Shown here one piece after another: positions 13,054 to 25,600 of a stretch of DNA of 64,000 nt. Position 1 is the first letter of the stretch, and every line of letters starts with the position of its first letter. Below the pieces are notes generated by a model, which was not told the origin of the DNA, searched no databases, and worked only from the letters and a program-made list of their open reading frames with translations. This DNA comes from Heterotrichella gracilis (taxonomy: Eukaryota > Sar > Xanthophyceae > Tribonematales > Xanthonemataceae). The translations under genes were made by a program, and so were the position numbers. The stretch spans positions 88,927 to 152,926 of the forward strand of contig JAULBX010001780.1 in NCBI GenBank assembly GCA_032358255.1. Reading direction: 5' to 3'.

Positions 13054-16000
13054 ATGGCTGATGTGGACTTCTCCAAAGGGGAGGGCCAGGGCAAGGTGGG
13101 TGCGCCCCTTATCGAAGACTTTGACGTGGACGAGGCCATGACCATCGACACCGACCAGTCAACAATTGCTGACCTCACAACCGTCAACAAGCGGGGTATC
13201 GCTAAAGGTCAGCTGTAACGCCGTCTTCCTCAAAACACGCCTAGTGGAGGCAACTCTGTCAGCTTTTGGTCTTCTGGCCTAAACCCCTGTACATGTAGCG
13301 CAGAGAACCTAACACACTTGTACAACCGCCCACGAGCCACCTTGCACCTTCAGATGCACCTGCACTGTGCAGCGACGCTGTGGTCGATGCAGCCTCAACG
13401 TTCACCCACAACATAGTTACATCTCTTTCTGCAGGCACCTTTGCCAACACGCATGCTCCAACCGCTCAAGAAACCGGCTGGCTCAAGTTCGCACTGTGGG
13501 AGGGGGGCACCCCCTGGGACGCCTTTTTCACGTGTGCGTCGGCGCAGGTCGGTCAGGTCATCCTGTCGCTGCCGCACTCGCTATGGCAGACTGGCATGGT
13601 GGCGGGCATCGCGATGATGGTGCGTGCAATGTGGATGCATAAGCCTCTATGCACACGTGCATGCATGCACTGCTTCGCCTTGGTTTGAAGCGCAGCAACA
13701 GGGGAACCATATTGGCTCTCGAGTGTATCTTGTGGTTCAAATGCCTTGCGACAATGCCCACATACCGCAGCTGGATTTGCGAATTGGAATGTTTAGGGTT
13801 TAGGGTTTACATGGTGTGTCCTTGCAGTGCCAAGGAAATACCAATTGCTGACCCGCGTGTCTCCGCCCGTTCCCGCAGTTGTTATTTGCCACCCTGGCCA
13901 TGTGGACGGTGTATCTGCTGGTGGTGCTGTACCTGGACCACAAGAACAGGAAGGTGAGACGCCGAGGGTTTAGGGTTAGGGGTTTATCGTTAGGGTTCAA
14001 AGTTCATTGCCTCCACACAGAGGTCCCATGCCGGCAAGCTGAGCAAGTGATCAAACCTATCCTACCCTTGGAACTTGATTGCCACCATGCACACAGCAAA
14101 ATCCCCCACAGGGATCTCCATCAGGCTGGACGAGGTATACAACCTAAATCCTAACGCCAGGGTTTAAAGTGTACCACCATTGTTAACCCTAGGGTTACGC
14201 CTAGACCCTAGCTGCGCCATGATACAACATACCGGTACACTGACCCAGAAAACCTTCCCCTGCCTGCACAGATCAAGCTGGGCGAGTGGTACAACACCAA
14301 GACCAAGGACCGGGTGCAATCCACCCAGTACCACGAGATCATCGGCACAGCCACCAACAAGTACCTGGCGCTCTTCTCACGCATTGTGGTCATCATTGCC
14401 CTAGGAGGGTTGGCCACGGCGCAGATCATTGCCTCCAGCTCCAACTTTTACCGCCTGGAGCCCTCCTTGAATAAGCGCGATTGGACGCTGGTGTGGGGCG
14501 GGGTGGCGATGTTCATGTCACTGCTTCCAGGTGGGGTTTTGGGTTTGTAATATGTCTTGAGGGGGCCCAATGTTCAAAGTTCTGCTCGCCAGTTCCTCCA
14601 CCATTGCATGCCTTTTCTGTTGGTACGCCTGTCAAACAACTCTGAGGGAGGTTGGGGTTAAGGTTTAGGGTTTGCAATGTGCATCCCATCCATCAATTCA
14701 TCCACCTGTTCACTGATGTATATTGCCCCCGCTGTCCCAGACTTCCGGAACTTCCGCATCTTTTCCTTTGCCGCCCTGGTCGCCACCACCTACACCGCCT
14801 GGTACATGGTGTCGCAAGGCATCAGCAACGGGTTGGAGTCGGTGGCCTGGACAGATCAGAAGCCTCCGTCCCTGGACAACTTCTTTGCCGGCGCGTCAAA
14901 CATCATCTTCACCTTTGGAGGCCACGCAATGCTCATGTGAGGAAAAGCTGAACTCTAAATCCTAAGAATCACCTTTGCATTTAAAGGCCACGTTATGCGT
15001 ATGTGCATACAAAGCTGAACACTAAAACCTGAACCCTAAAGTTCATCTTTGCAATTGGAGGCAACGCCATGCATGCGCATGTAAGTGCAAGTATGGAAGC
15101 ATATACCCTATATAAACCCTAAAGGTCATCCAAAGTTGCATGTGGGGCCACGCCGTGGTCATGTGCGCACAGCTGCATCATGATGCGCAAACCACCTTGC
15201 ATGCATGCAGTGCACTGCTTGTGTACGCATATGCAAATGTGCAAGCATACAACTTTTTCGGAATGGTCCCCCATGGTGCCCAATAAGCGCCTGCATGGTA
15301 ACCCAGAGGCACACTGCGCCCATTGTTAATCCAATACCTGAAGTATGTCCTCAACCCCATGTATTGAAATAAACCAATCAATATGCACTGCACACTTCAC
15401 CTGCAGTGTGTTGCAGTGTTTTCAGAGCTTAATTACGTTTAAACTAGATTTGCATGCTTTTTTAGGGAGGTCATGGACAGCATGTTCCGGCCCTACAAGT
15501 TCCACAAGGTCTTCTACGGCTCCTACCTGTATGTGTTCACGCTGGTGCTGCCAAACTCTGTCTTCATCTACTGGGGCTACCCTGTGGAGGCGGGAGAGTA
15601 CGGTATGGAGAACGTAGCCGTAACCCTAAACTAAACCCTTAAGAGGCCTCAAAAATGCTTTCCCTAACCTGCATTGATTCTTCAATGAACGTGCATGCTG
15701 TTAGCGCCATTCACACCTTTGGCCCTGCCTCTCCTGTGCCACATGTGCATGTGCAAACATGTGCCACTGCGGCAGGCAACATGCTTGCCTACATGCCCCC
15801 TAGCGCCTGGCGCGACATGGGCATTGTGGGCGTGGCCACCCACCAAATGCTGCCATGACCTTGAAAACTACATAATAAATTCTCGCCCTCATTGCCAGAT
15901 TAAAACGAAGTCTAAACACCCTCCCTCCCCTCCCTCCTGTGCAGGCAACGTGTTTGCCTACATGCCGCCCAGTGCCTGGCGCGACGTCGCCATCGTGCTG

Positions 16001-17389
16001 ATGGTGATCCACCAGATGGTTGCCTTTGGCCTGTTCATCTTCCCCATCTACTTCATGTCCGAAAAGTACTGGGGGGTGCACAACGCGGCGCTGTGGAAGC
16101 GGCTGCTGGTCAGGCTGCCAATCGGTGAGGGTCAGCTTAGGGTTTGCCTTTGAGGTTTAGGGAAACTGGGGGGTGCACAACGCGGCGCTGTGGAAGAGGC
16201 TGCTGGTCAGGCTGCCAATTGGTGAGGGGCTAGGGTTTAGGGTTATTGCCAATAAAATATGATGGAGCAAGTGCACAGCCTGCTACCAATTGGCCAAGGG
16301 ACAGTTCTGGTGACTCGCCTAGGTCACCTGCACTGTGATCAGCAAAATTGGGCTGGAATCAGTTCACTGGTGATGAGGGTTTTGTGCAGGCACCTGGAGT
16401 GCAGTGTGAGCGTCTAGGGTGATTGATGGGTGGCCTGGCCCAATGCACATGCATTTTGAGCTAGGGAATGCTCTGGACAGATACTCGCACGTGAAAACAT
16501 ATTTCTACACCTCATGCGACGTCCCACAGGCCTGTTTAAATATTCAGAGTTTATGTAGTTCAAGCATGCGTTTTAGCTTGCAGGCCTGGTTGTGTGGTTT
16601 ACCGCCCTCAGATGCTCCCCTCCTTTGGCGTGATCAACGACCTGCTGGGCGCACCTCTGAATTGTTCACTTGCTCACTGAAGGCTCTTTATTTGCGTACA
16701 ATGGAAATGAATCATGCATCTCCTTCCCGCAGGCCTGTTTGTGTGGTTCATCGCCCTTGCCTTCCCCTTCTTCGGCGTGATCAACGACCTGCTGGGCGCA
16801 TTCACAACCACCTTTGAGACATTCATCATCCCCTGCCTGGCCTACAACCTGCACTACCAGATCAACAAGGGGGCGGAGGAGAACAGGGTGGGGGCGCCCA
16901 AGCAGCCACCCAAGTAAGGGGATGTAATACATGAGCACATGGAAACTGCAATCTAAAGATTTTTTGCTCTTGCTTATTCACTTGCAGTGACATCATATTC
17001 GATGCATTATTACACGCTCCAGTCCTCTTGAACTTGTGTCCTCAATGGCAAGTACCTACCTCGTACGTACTCTAAATTTCATTCTATGTGCATGTGGTCA
17101 TGTCTTTTGATCCATATTATCCCACAATTTGCAGCATTTCCATCATCTGCCATCACTGATGAAATATTGAAAATTTAGCCAGTCTTAAGTTTTTCCTGAC
17201 ACCGCGCCCTCGTGTGCGTGCAGGTTCTGGGAACGCTTTGGTGGCTGGAAGTTCATCTTCTACTTCAACTGGGTCATCATCATCTTCACCGCCATATTTG
17301 GGTTTGGAATGGGCGGCTACGCATCCATCAAGGCGTTTGTGGACGCCTGGTCGTCCTTTGGAATGTTTGCAGCGTGCTACAACTGCTAG
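13054..17389 (+). CDS. AUX1/LAX-like auxin or amino-acid permease (9 exons)
   Basis: Proton-coupled permease of the AAAP superfamily, closest in pattern to plant AUX1/LAX auxin importers; expected in the plasma membrane. Exons: 13054-13207, 13435-13619, 13879-13953, 14272-14530, 14741-14936, 15466-15602, 15945-16124, 16733-16913, 17224-17389, giving 510 residues. AUX1-type signatures run in order: WEGGTPWDAFFTCASAQVGQV, LPHSLWQTGM, TVYLLVVLYLDHKNRK, NKRDWTLVWGG, FRNFRIFSF with TTYTAWY, ASNIIFTFGGHA, YLYVFTLVLPNSVFIYW, PPSAWRDVAIVLMVIHQMVAFG, LNYL-like PCLAYNLHY, and FGFGMGGYAS near the end. About ten hydrophobic segments are visible. The N-terminus (about 55 residues) is acidic and unlike plants. 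Auxin as substrate is an inference; a general amino-acid role is equally possible. Confidence 0.93.
14112..14143 (+). repeat. Decayed echo of AUX1-like exon 4 5' boundary
   Basis: CACAG followed by a diverged copy of the start of exon 4 (14272 onward: ATCAAGCTGGGCGAGTGG), running directly into the telomere-like CTAAATCCTAACGCCAGGGTTTA. Confidence 0.6.
14968..15165 (+). repeat. Three decayed tandem echoes of AUX1-like exon 5 3' end
   Basis: The exon 5 end (ATCTTCACCTTTGGAGGCCA and on to CTCATGTGA, 14907-14940) recurs at 14968-15005, 15041-15085 and 15124-15165, increasingly altered. The copies are separated by CTAAATCCTAAG, CTAAAACCTGAACCCTAAAG and ATAAACCCTAAAGG. None keeps the full reading frame and splice context. 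Confidence 0.8.
15776..15854 (+). repeat. Truncated echo of AUX1-like exon 7 5' half
   Basis: After a GGCAG acceptor the copy reads GNMLAYMPPSAWRDMGIVG and then stops, against GNVFAYMPPSAWRDVAIVL in real exon 7 (15945). It has no donor and runs into TGA, so it is not a usable alternative exon. Confidence 0.8.
16164..16245 (+). repeat. Echo of AUX1-like exon 7 3' end and donor plus telomere-like tract
   Basis: 16164-16228 repeats the last 55 or so bases of exon 7 and its GTGAGG donor almost exactly. It is preceded by AGGTTTAGGG-like sequence and followed by TAGGGTTTAGGGTTA (16231-16245). It is one of the youngest-looking copies. Confidence 0.85.
16584..16655 (+). repeat. Echo of AUX1-like exon 8 5' end
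   Basis: TTGCAG then a copy of exon 8 (16733 onward) with an internal gap: GCCTGGTTGTGTGG, then GGCGTGATCAACGACCTGCTGGGCGCA is kept but the middle is scrambled and out of frame. A shorter scrap with CACAGGCCTGTTT lies near 16527. Confidence 0.75.
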
Positions 17390-17428
17390 GATCCCTCCCG
17401 GGCTGCAAGGGATCCTAGCAGTTGTAGC
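17376..17428. repeat. 21-bp perfect inverted repeat spanning the AUX1-like stop codon
   Basis: Arm 17376-17396 and arm 17408-17428 are exact reverse complements (21 bp) around an 11-base GC-rich loop. The left arm contains the last codons (Tyr-Asn-Cys) and the TAG stop. The transcript would fold into a strong hairpin at the stop codon. Confidence 0.9.
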
Positions 17429-20040
17429 CAGGTTGGCAACAATAACCTGGGTTGGCAACCCCACAAGGCAATGCAATTGGCCTTTAGAACCTGGCTACTG
17501 GTATATTCCATGCACTGGGTGTGTCGTTGTCCTCATGTCAGCCAGTTACTGGTCTGTCTCCGAGAGGCCGAGAGTGACACACAGGGTTACTTGCACCCCG
17601 CAAAGATTGCAATTATTTTCAACTAAAAAATTCTGGCTGCTCACACTGGAGCCCATCTAATGGTACGGCCTTGTACCATATGCAGAATGCAAGGCTGTCT
17701 ACTGATATTGAGTCAGCACCTGTCCACTGACAGGGAATTGTTCCTAGATCAGGCACTTTCAGGATGAGCCCACAGTGGTGGTTGTTTCCTCCCCTGCACC
17801 ATCTTTGACTCGCAGGGGTGGTATTATATTGTGCCGTATCTCCTTCAGGCAGTTTAGGTAAATATTGGTGCCATTCAGTGGTTCCGGCTTCCAGTTGTAT
17901 TGAATTTAGGCGCGAGACCTGGGTACACCCTGGGGTACACCCCATCAAGGTCTATAGCAGGTCAAGGAACCCTACATAGAGGGCATAGTAAAGTTGCAGT
18001 ACAACAATTGTTACGACACTCGTGGTACAGGCAGTGTTATTATGTCTGATATCCTGTGGATAGCCAACTTTTGTGAGCATGGTGACTCCCCTTCTCCCCC
18101 ACACCCACCACAACCTTACCGTGGCGGCGCTGAAACCCTGTTTGAAACCCTAACGCTGGAAACTAGCAGTTACGAAAAGCCTTCAAACGCTTGGCAAACC
18201 ATCATAAGTTGCTCAGGGTTGGCTTTTGCCCTTATACAAAGGCAAAGCACAAGTTGAAGCCAAAATGAGCATGCCATTAAAATCAAAACCCTTATCCAAA
18301 CCCTAGGCAGTCCATATATGCATGCATGCATCCATGCTATAGCTCAGACACCCAGGAAAGGGTTTATCTAGGAGGCTCCCCCCACTGTTGGTGGTCGTAT
18401 ACATTGGTGACAGAGTGATTTGCCACTCTTTAGCACACTGCTGAGCACACCCCGCAACCTGATTCCTCCACACACTCGCATCACAGTGGCCGATCAGAAG
18501 GCAACGGTGCAGACAGCTGACTCAGGGCCTCTGCTGAACCAAACAGAATCATCAAAACAGCCTTCTACTATTGATGTATACCACCCTATCAGAACACCTG
18601 GCACAAGTTGCTGGCGCAGTTTGTACCCCCGCAATCAGCCAGACACCTAGCAACGCAGTTTAGCGGTTGGGTGGGACTCAGAAAGTGGAACAGCCATTCA
18701 ATCGTTTCTGCTGATCAAGACGTGCCCCCAGGCAAATACAAGCTCTGGAGAGGTAAACAGAAGATCATCAGGCTGCAAAGCTGTGTCTGGTACTATTGCA
18801 ACGGACCACAGCCAAACCTAGCAAGCAGCTGGACTGCAGTTGGTTAATGGTCGCAAGCATTAGGGCACGGTAGTCTCTATGGTATTTTTGCTGCGTTTGC
18901 CTCGCCCGTTTGCTTTTAAAAAGGTGGTGCTTTCAAAAACACCAACAAACCCTAGCCTAGGTGCCTAGGTGCCTTGACAACAACGTTAAAGTGCTTGCAC
19001 CAGGTGAATACATTCAAGGTCCACCCACCCAGTGCCAAGGTCAGTTACACACTGCTTTGGCAGTTGCAACACCGATGCTTCACCACTCGTTGCTTTTAAC
19101 ATATGTTGCAGCCAATGCTGCCTCCCACTCCCACTCACTGCGCCTCCCACAACTGGGTGTAGTCCCACCGTCCACTTGCATGCAGCGCAGCAACTTGTGA
19201 GCTTGCTTGTTACTACCACAGTGCAGCTGCATGATTGGTTTGTGTCAATCAATAGCAGTAGCGCGTCCAGGGTCAGACGGTTGGTGGAGCCACGTATGTG
19301 GCACCGTACAGTTACTCGTTAACCATTTCTACAACCACACTTGTACATTTTGTTTCCCTTGTGCGGGGACTTGTTGGCAGATAGGCGGCACTGTCACTGG
19401 CACTTGTGCACCCTCCACTGGTGAATGCAACTTGCGCCGATTTTACAGAGGTGGGAAGGCGGCTTGACTTGCGCATTGTGGATGAAAAAGGGAAGCCAAT
19501 CTCGAATGAGGAGGTGTCATCACCGAGGAAGCGCCCTTCAACCCTTTTGACTCAGTCAAGTCCCCCGGCCTTGAGGTGCTTGGATGGAACAGCACTGAGA
19601 ATTCTACACCCCCAGCGTCCTACATGTTCCCTGCCAAGTATATGCCCCTCGCATCAGACTCCACGGTTGTGTGGCTGAAATGCAAGGGGGGTAAGCACAT
19701 GTTAGGCTTGGAGACAAGCAGCCATCTATTGGAGTTGTGCTTGGCTCTGGAGTAGCCTGGCAGGATGAAAGTGATGTCTATGTCCAGCAATTTGGGGTGT
19801 TAGCAAACACCGGTGTTGGCAACGATGCATAGCTATGTACTGATACCAAACAGCGTAACCGGTAGCTGCGGGGGTTATCCCTGGACTGTCGTCAAGGTGA
19901 CTTGAGGAACCCTATCATAACCCTAGCTAAGGGTTCATGTAGTGACCTGCTACATCTGCAAGCGCGCCAATGGCCCACATAACACATGTCTCCACAGTTT
20001 CGTGGCTGCAGAAACTCTTTGCTCCACAAGGCTGAAGGCT
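17429..20040. other. Gene-poor region between AUX1-like gene and its partial copy
   Basis: No complete gene recognised. It holds AUX1-like 3' flank, scattered degenerate CCCTAA motifs (for example near 18146 and 18298) and the unknown coding-like fragment listed at 19450-19690. Confidence 0.4.
19450..19690 (+). pseudogene. Unknown coding-like fragment, frameshifted
   Basis: After TTTACAG the plus strand reads VGRRLDLRIVDEKGKPISNEE. After a frame change at about 19525-19535 it reads EAPFNPFDSVKSPGLEVLGW and then YMFPAKYMPLASDS up to GGGGTAAGC, which resembles a donor. The composition is protein-like, but I recognise no family. It may be an exon pair of an unrecognised gene with an intron I misplace, or a decayed fragment. 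Confidence 0.3.
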
Positions 20041-20049
20041 CAGGTGGCG

Positions 20050-20760
20050 GATGTGTGTTCTGTATCCCCATCGCCATCGCCATCGTGCTCATGGTCATCC
20101 ACTACATGGTCGCCTTTAGGCTGTTGATCATCCTCATCTACTTCATGTTTGAGGAGTACTGGGAGGTGCACAACGCAGCGCTGTGGAAGAGGCTGTTAAT
20201 CGGTGAGGGGCGAGGGTTTAGGGGCGAGGGGCGAGGGTTTAGGATGCAGCGATTACACAAGTTTGCTACCAACTGGCAAGGGACAGTTCTGGCAACTACC
20301 CTGCATCGTGGACAGTAATTTTGTGCTGGAGTTTATTATTCGTGTTAAGGAATATATGCAGGCACCTGGACTGGGCTGTGAGCAACGCTTTAGGGTGATT
20401 GGTGACAGGCCTGGCGCAGTGCACACGCCTGCCATGCGTGTTGAGCAAGTGAATGCATCGGATAGATACACGTGGAGTACATATCCCCATATTTCATGCG
20501 ACATGACCTTTATTAAAATTTTCATGAATGTTGTTTGTACCATTTCCATCCCGCAGGCCTGTTTGTGTGGTTCATCGCCCTTGCCTTCCCCGTCTTCGGC
20601 GTGATCAACGACCTGCTGGGCGCATTCACAACCACCTTTGAGACATTCACCATCCCCTGCCTGGCATACAACCTGCACTACCAGATCAGCAAGGGGGCGG
20701 AGGAGAACAGGTGGGAGCCCCCAAGCAGCCGCCCAAGTGATAAGCCCACAGCATGCTGCC
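20050..20760 (+). pseudogene. Partial AUX1-like copy (exons 7-8 and intron), decayed
   Basis: 20080-20202 matches the second half of exon 7 (IVLMVIHYMVAFRLLI, then VHNAALWKRLLIG, donor GTGAGG). 20556-20713 matches exon 8 (FVWFIALAFPVFGVINDLLG and on to LHYQISKGAEENR). The intervening intron also matches the real intron 7, so DNA, not a spliced RNA, was copied. The exon 7 copy lacks its 5' half, and a base loss after EENR shifts the frame. No exons 1-6 or 9 are present. It lies about 2.7 kb downstream of the parent, in the same orientation. Confidence 0.85.
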
Positions 20761-22645
20761 AGACTGGGTGGTTTGGCCAGCCTGAGACTGATCCACTGGC
20801 ATACCAGGTGGACATACCGTGTGCACCATTGATGTCCTTAGGATGTTTTGGTTGTCAACCCTCAATGAGCTGGGTCCATGTCCCTTCATGTGCATGTCTT
20901 GCTATCAGAGGGGTGATGGCTTCACTGTCGCTGTCCCAATTCAGCGGGGCTGTTTTCCCTTATTGAAGAAGAAAAAAAACTATTGTTTATTGCAGTAAAA
21001 CATTCTCACCGTTGTATCCGAGCCATCACTGCACTGGGAAACTCTTATTTGAACATCTTATTTGAACAAGGTGCCGCGGGTTTCTTGGGGCAATTGTATG
21101 CTGTCAGCTAGTGAGCCATCACATGTGCGCATGCATGGATCGACGTGACCTCTAGACTTCAATATTTGCTAAGCCATTTAATAAGTTATGAATGCCCTGG
21201 GGCAGTCAGATGAGCTCATGAGTTCAGCAGTCTGGCAGCCCCAAAATGGCCAGAGTTTGCCATGGCCAATCACTGGGTCATGCAATTGCCACGTGAAGTT
21301 CAACTTGATGGTTGAAGAATCCTCATCTGCAGATGCCAACTGCGGGTCGTAATCATTCAGTGTTGAACATATGAATCCACAATCCCTAGATTGATTGTGA
21401 CTGGCAGTTGCGGCAATGGGCAGTCTAGACAGATGCTGTAAAATACAACGCCTTCCAACGTGCCAATGGTTTGAATGTGGCGCCACATGCGCATCAAACT
21501 GAGTGCATAACCAACGTGGTTCAGAATTAATTCAATTGCAATGTTGGTGGTGAAGGTCCTGCCATTCAAGTAACCACGCAACGTTCTTTTCTCAAAGTTT
21601 CTTTCTTCTAGATTAGATGGCGTGCATGTGAGGTCATGGAGATGAAGAGCACAAATATGCAGCTGCGCTGGCCGCAGTGCCACTGTTGCGGCAACTGGTA
21701 TTATCCATTGTGGCATGGCATGTTCCCCATGTCCTAGCAACACAGCTTCACCTCTGTAACTGACCACCCTCAGCTGCTGCAGGTGCTCCTGAGCATTAAA
21801 ATGGCAATTGATTGACCGTTCAGAAAAGGCCACCCAGCATTACTGGTGCAACAGCCCCGGACATTGTCCTGGCACTGTCTGCTGCCATACCCTGCATCCT
21901 ACATCATCTACAGCAACCTCTGCATCTTACCCCTGCCAAAGTACCTCTGCAGTAGGTGCTGTCCCCGCATACCACTCGGGCTCATGCAGAAAAGGTCCCT
22001 TCCTTGAAGCGAAGTTCCCCCGGCAACCCTCCTTCCCCCTACCCGCCTGCCTTGGCAAGTAACTTGTGATCGCAGGAGCTCCTTCACTTCTCATTCAGTG
22101 CTGTCTGGCCCTACGTAGCCCCTCCAAGTTCGCTATCCCCCAAAGGCAAGGACGCCCCCATTCACTTAGATGCCCTCTCACCCTCCCCTTCCCTCTGATG
22201 CTTCACAAGGTCACGAAAGCTCCCACCACCCATGAACAGCGCTGCCCGCTGAAAGCATGGCTGACCACTGAGGTATCGCTGCGCCCCCCCCATGTGAAAT
22301 CCTAAACCCTAAACAGCGCTGCCTGATGAAGGCATTGCCGACCACCCAACCATGGTTGGTGGACCCCATGCCGGTCACAGCATGGGTGCGCCTCCCCATG
22401 GCAACGTGTCGAAGGCATGGCAGATCATTCAGGCATGGCTGTGACCCCGCCAGGTAAACCCTGCCTGGCATGGCTGACCCCGCCAGGCGAAACCCTGTCT
22501 GCCACCACCGCATGGCACCATGGGGACGCGTAGCTGCGCCCTCCTCCCCCAACCACCCCCTCTTTGCGCCTCTGCGTCCGACCGAATCCCACCACTCCTG
22601 GCTGGCATTCCGACCCTTTCCTCACCCCAGCCCCCCTCATCCACC
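20761..22645. other. Gene-poor region with short GCTGACC-type repeats
   Basis: No gene recognised. A 158-codon minus-strand open frame (21357-21833) has no ATG start and no motif. Around 22230-22500, phrases such as AAAGCATGGCTGACCAC and ATGGCTGACCCCGCCAGG recur, with ATCCTAAACCCTAAAC at 22299-22314. This is probably 3' flank of the RETICULATA-like gene. Confidence 0.4.
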
Positions 22646-25600
22646 CTACTCCACGGGCGCCTTCTGCAAGCCCAGCAGGCGGATGTAGTCCACCCACAGC
22701 AACGACCCCAGGAAGGTGTTGCCGGTGCGCACAATGAAGGACAGGGCGGTGCAGATCTGCAAGGGGGGGGAGGGGGGGTGTCAAGGGGAGGTGCCAGGAT
22801 GGCGATCGGGGAGGTATTCTTGGTGCGCTCGGGATTTTTTTCCCGGTGCGCACAATGAAGGACAGGGCAGTGCAGATCTGCAAGGGGGGGACAGGGGGTG
22901 TCAAGGGAACAATTCGATGCCTGGAGGTACAAGGATGGGGTGCGGGAGGCATCCCTGGTGCCTCCATGAGTAGCTTCTTGTTTGTGGTGGAACGTGTGGT
23001 GGATGGGCAAACCAAGAACACAATGGCTGCACTCCTATAGGTTGCACCCCTTGAAGCTACTAGTGATGTATGACCCCATGCGCCACCCCCGACCTGTGGA
23101 GTTGGCGATCGCCACCTCTACCCCAGCTTCGACACTGGAATGCAGATACTTACCTCCACTGCACTCAACTCTGCCCTTCAGCTGTGGGTTCTTTTTGAAC
23201 GCCACCTCAACCCCTTCCCCGCCCACCCCTCACATGTATTTCCCCCTAAACCCTACACCCTGATGGATGACCCGGTGCAACGCAACCCTTCACCCTAAAA
23301 CCCACCCCTCACCTGTGGGTACTTTGCGAACATCACCTCTATCCCGCGCTCCTCCACCACCCCGGCAATGAGCTGGTAGCGCAGGTTGGAGGAGGTGGCC
23401 ATGTAGGAGGCGTAGGCAGCGCTCATCACAAACACGTTCTGCGGCGGGGCAAAAAGAAGGGAGTAGGGTTTTAGCTGAGGGTTTACAAATCAGGAGGCGT
23501 AGACAGCGCTCATCATCACAAACACGTTCTGCGGCGCGGGAACGGGGAGGGTGGTAGGGTTTGGGAGTTTAGGGTTCAGCCGTGTGGACTAGGGTTTGTA
23601 CAAAGGGGCTCCGGTTTTGGGGATGGATTCGATGACGTGGCCATGTAGGAGGCGTAGGCAGCACTCATCATAAAGAAAGGTTCTGCGACGCGAGGTATGT
23701 GTGTGTTTGGTGCCTAGAATTTAGCAGGGAGGCACGAGCCAACAACGATTGGTACAAAGGAAGGACAGGCGGTGCTTGCTAAATTAGGCAAAATAAACAG
23801 CAGCAGAGAAGTACGGAAATACAGCTCATGCGATACTACAGCGTCCTGTGAAATGCAACATACACTACAATCAACAGCCAGAACAACTTGCAAGTGCTTG
23901 GCTCCCATTATGCAGACTGCTAATATGGCTGTGCATTCCATTCTACATGGGCTACTCAACTTGTTGATCAAACAACTAAGCCTGCTTGTCTGTTGCGCAT
24001 TCAGTGGCTGCCACGACAGGTCCATGGCCCATCTGACTTTGATGGTAATTGTATTTATTATCCACCCATATAAGAACGATACACATAGGTTACAATGCTC
24101 TTTACCTGCAGGCGAGTTGAGTGGCTCCCACACTGTTCCACAATCTGCCTCAATAGTGAGGCAAAAACAAGGTACCAATATACGACATTCCAGCACCCTC
24201 CCTACCTGCGGTGAGTTGAGCGGCTCCCACGAAGGGTCCATGGCCTGCCTGGCCGCGATGAGCACGTTGGTGATGCCCACGCCGATGAGCGAGGAGCAGC
24301 AGCCCACGCCCACCAGCTTGGTGCCGTTGCGCACCACCGCCCCAAAGCGCTGGGCAAGGGAGAAGGGCGCGTAGCCCGAGGGCACCTGGATGGGACAGAA
24401 AAGTGAATCTATTGCATGAAATAGCATCAAATGCTGCACTGATGCGTGTTCAACAATGAGTCACATGAAAGCATACTGACTCATATACTCATACCAAGGT
24501 GTATAGAAATAAGAATGCATATACTCATTTGAAATATAAGAAAATTTGAAAAATGGTCACAAAGATCCTGCCCTTGAGCGGGCTATAGGTCAACGAGGAG
24601 GATTTGGCGAGGAGGACATTGTCCTGGTTTATATGCTAGCGTCTCTGGCACCATGCAACAGGTCGGCGGCTGGTGGCCTGCCCTCCAGTGTCATGCTTTT
24701 TGGGCAAAGAGGAGGGCACTACCCTTTATCGATAAGTCCACTATGTCCCCCCACCACACCATGCCTTTTGAAACATATTGTCTGGGCATTTTAAGAAATT
24801 GAGCTAAAATGACTATGAAATAGCCCCCCAGACATGTATCTCTCAAGGCTAAGAATAGAGAGACCCAACACAGTGGTATGCGCTATACGATGACGTGGGC
24901 CTATCTCCACCATGTCACCCCGCCATGCCATACCTTTTGAAACATGTTGTCTGGGCAGGTGGCGAAGAAGCGGGACACGGCGTTGGTGGTGGAGGAGGGT
25001 GCGCCCCTGCGAGTGGGTGAGGGAAGCGCGTGATGGTGGTGGGTTGAGACCAGGATGTACCCAAGAGAACGCTTCAGGAAGGGTGCGCCGCACGTGCACA
25101 GCCAGCATGCGTGCCCATCATTATTGCGCCATGAATGCATTACCCAGAGAGTGCGCCACACACAAATGCGCCAACAAGAGGCGCGCCCACATGACTATGC
25201 CACCACAACCCATGAATAATTGGGTCTGGTAATAAACTCTACTCGAAGGACAGGGTGTGCGCCGCCAGCCCCACCAGCAGAAATAATTGGGTTATCATAA
25301 ACCCTAAACCCTAACCTTAACCCTACCTGAAGGACAGTGTAGGTGCCGGCAGCCACACCAGCATGAAGTCTGCAATGAGCGCCATGATCACGTTGGCGAG
25401 CACAAAGTCCAGCTCGCTGTTGAAGGACTTGCCGCGCTTGCTGTATTCAGCAGCGCTCTTGGTGCAGATGCCGATGCCAACCTGGACGAGGGATGAGTGA
25501 GTAAGCATGCGCTCAGCTAAGGTGGAAGCTGAGGGCTTAGGTTTGACTTGCTGGCTGCACTCAGCAGCCCTTTTGCCAGCCTGGGTATGCGTGACAGGGC

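Noticed and set aside
15776-15854. Possible mutually exclusive exon of the AUX1-like gene
   Set aside because: It reads into a stop with no donor site and diverges in the transmembrane part, so it cannot replace exon 7.
21357-21833. 158-codon minus-strand open frame
   Set aside because: Begins at a GTG rather than ATG, no recognisable motif, no paralogue to support coding.
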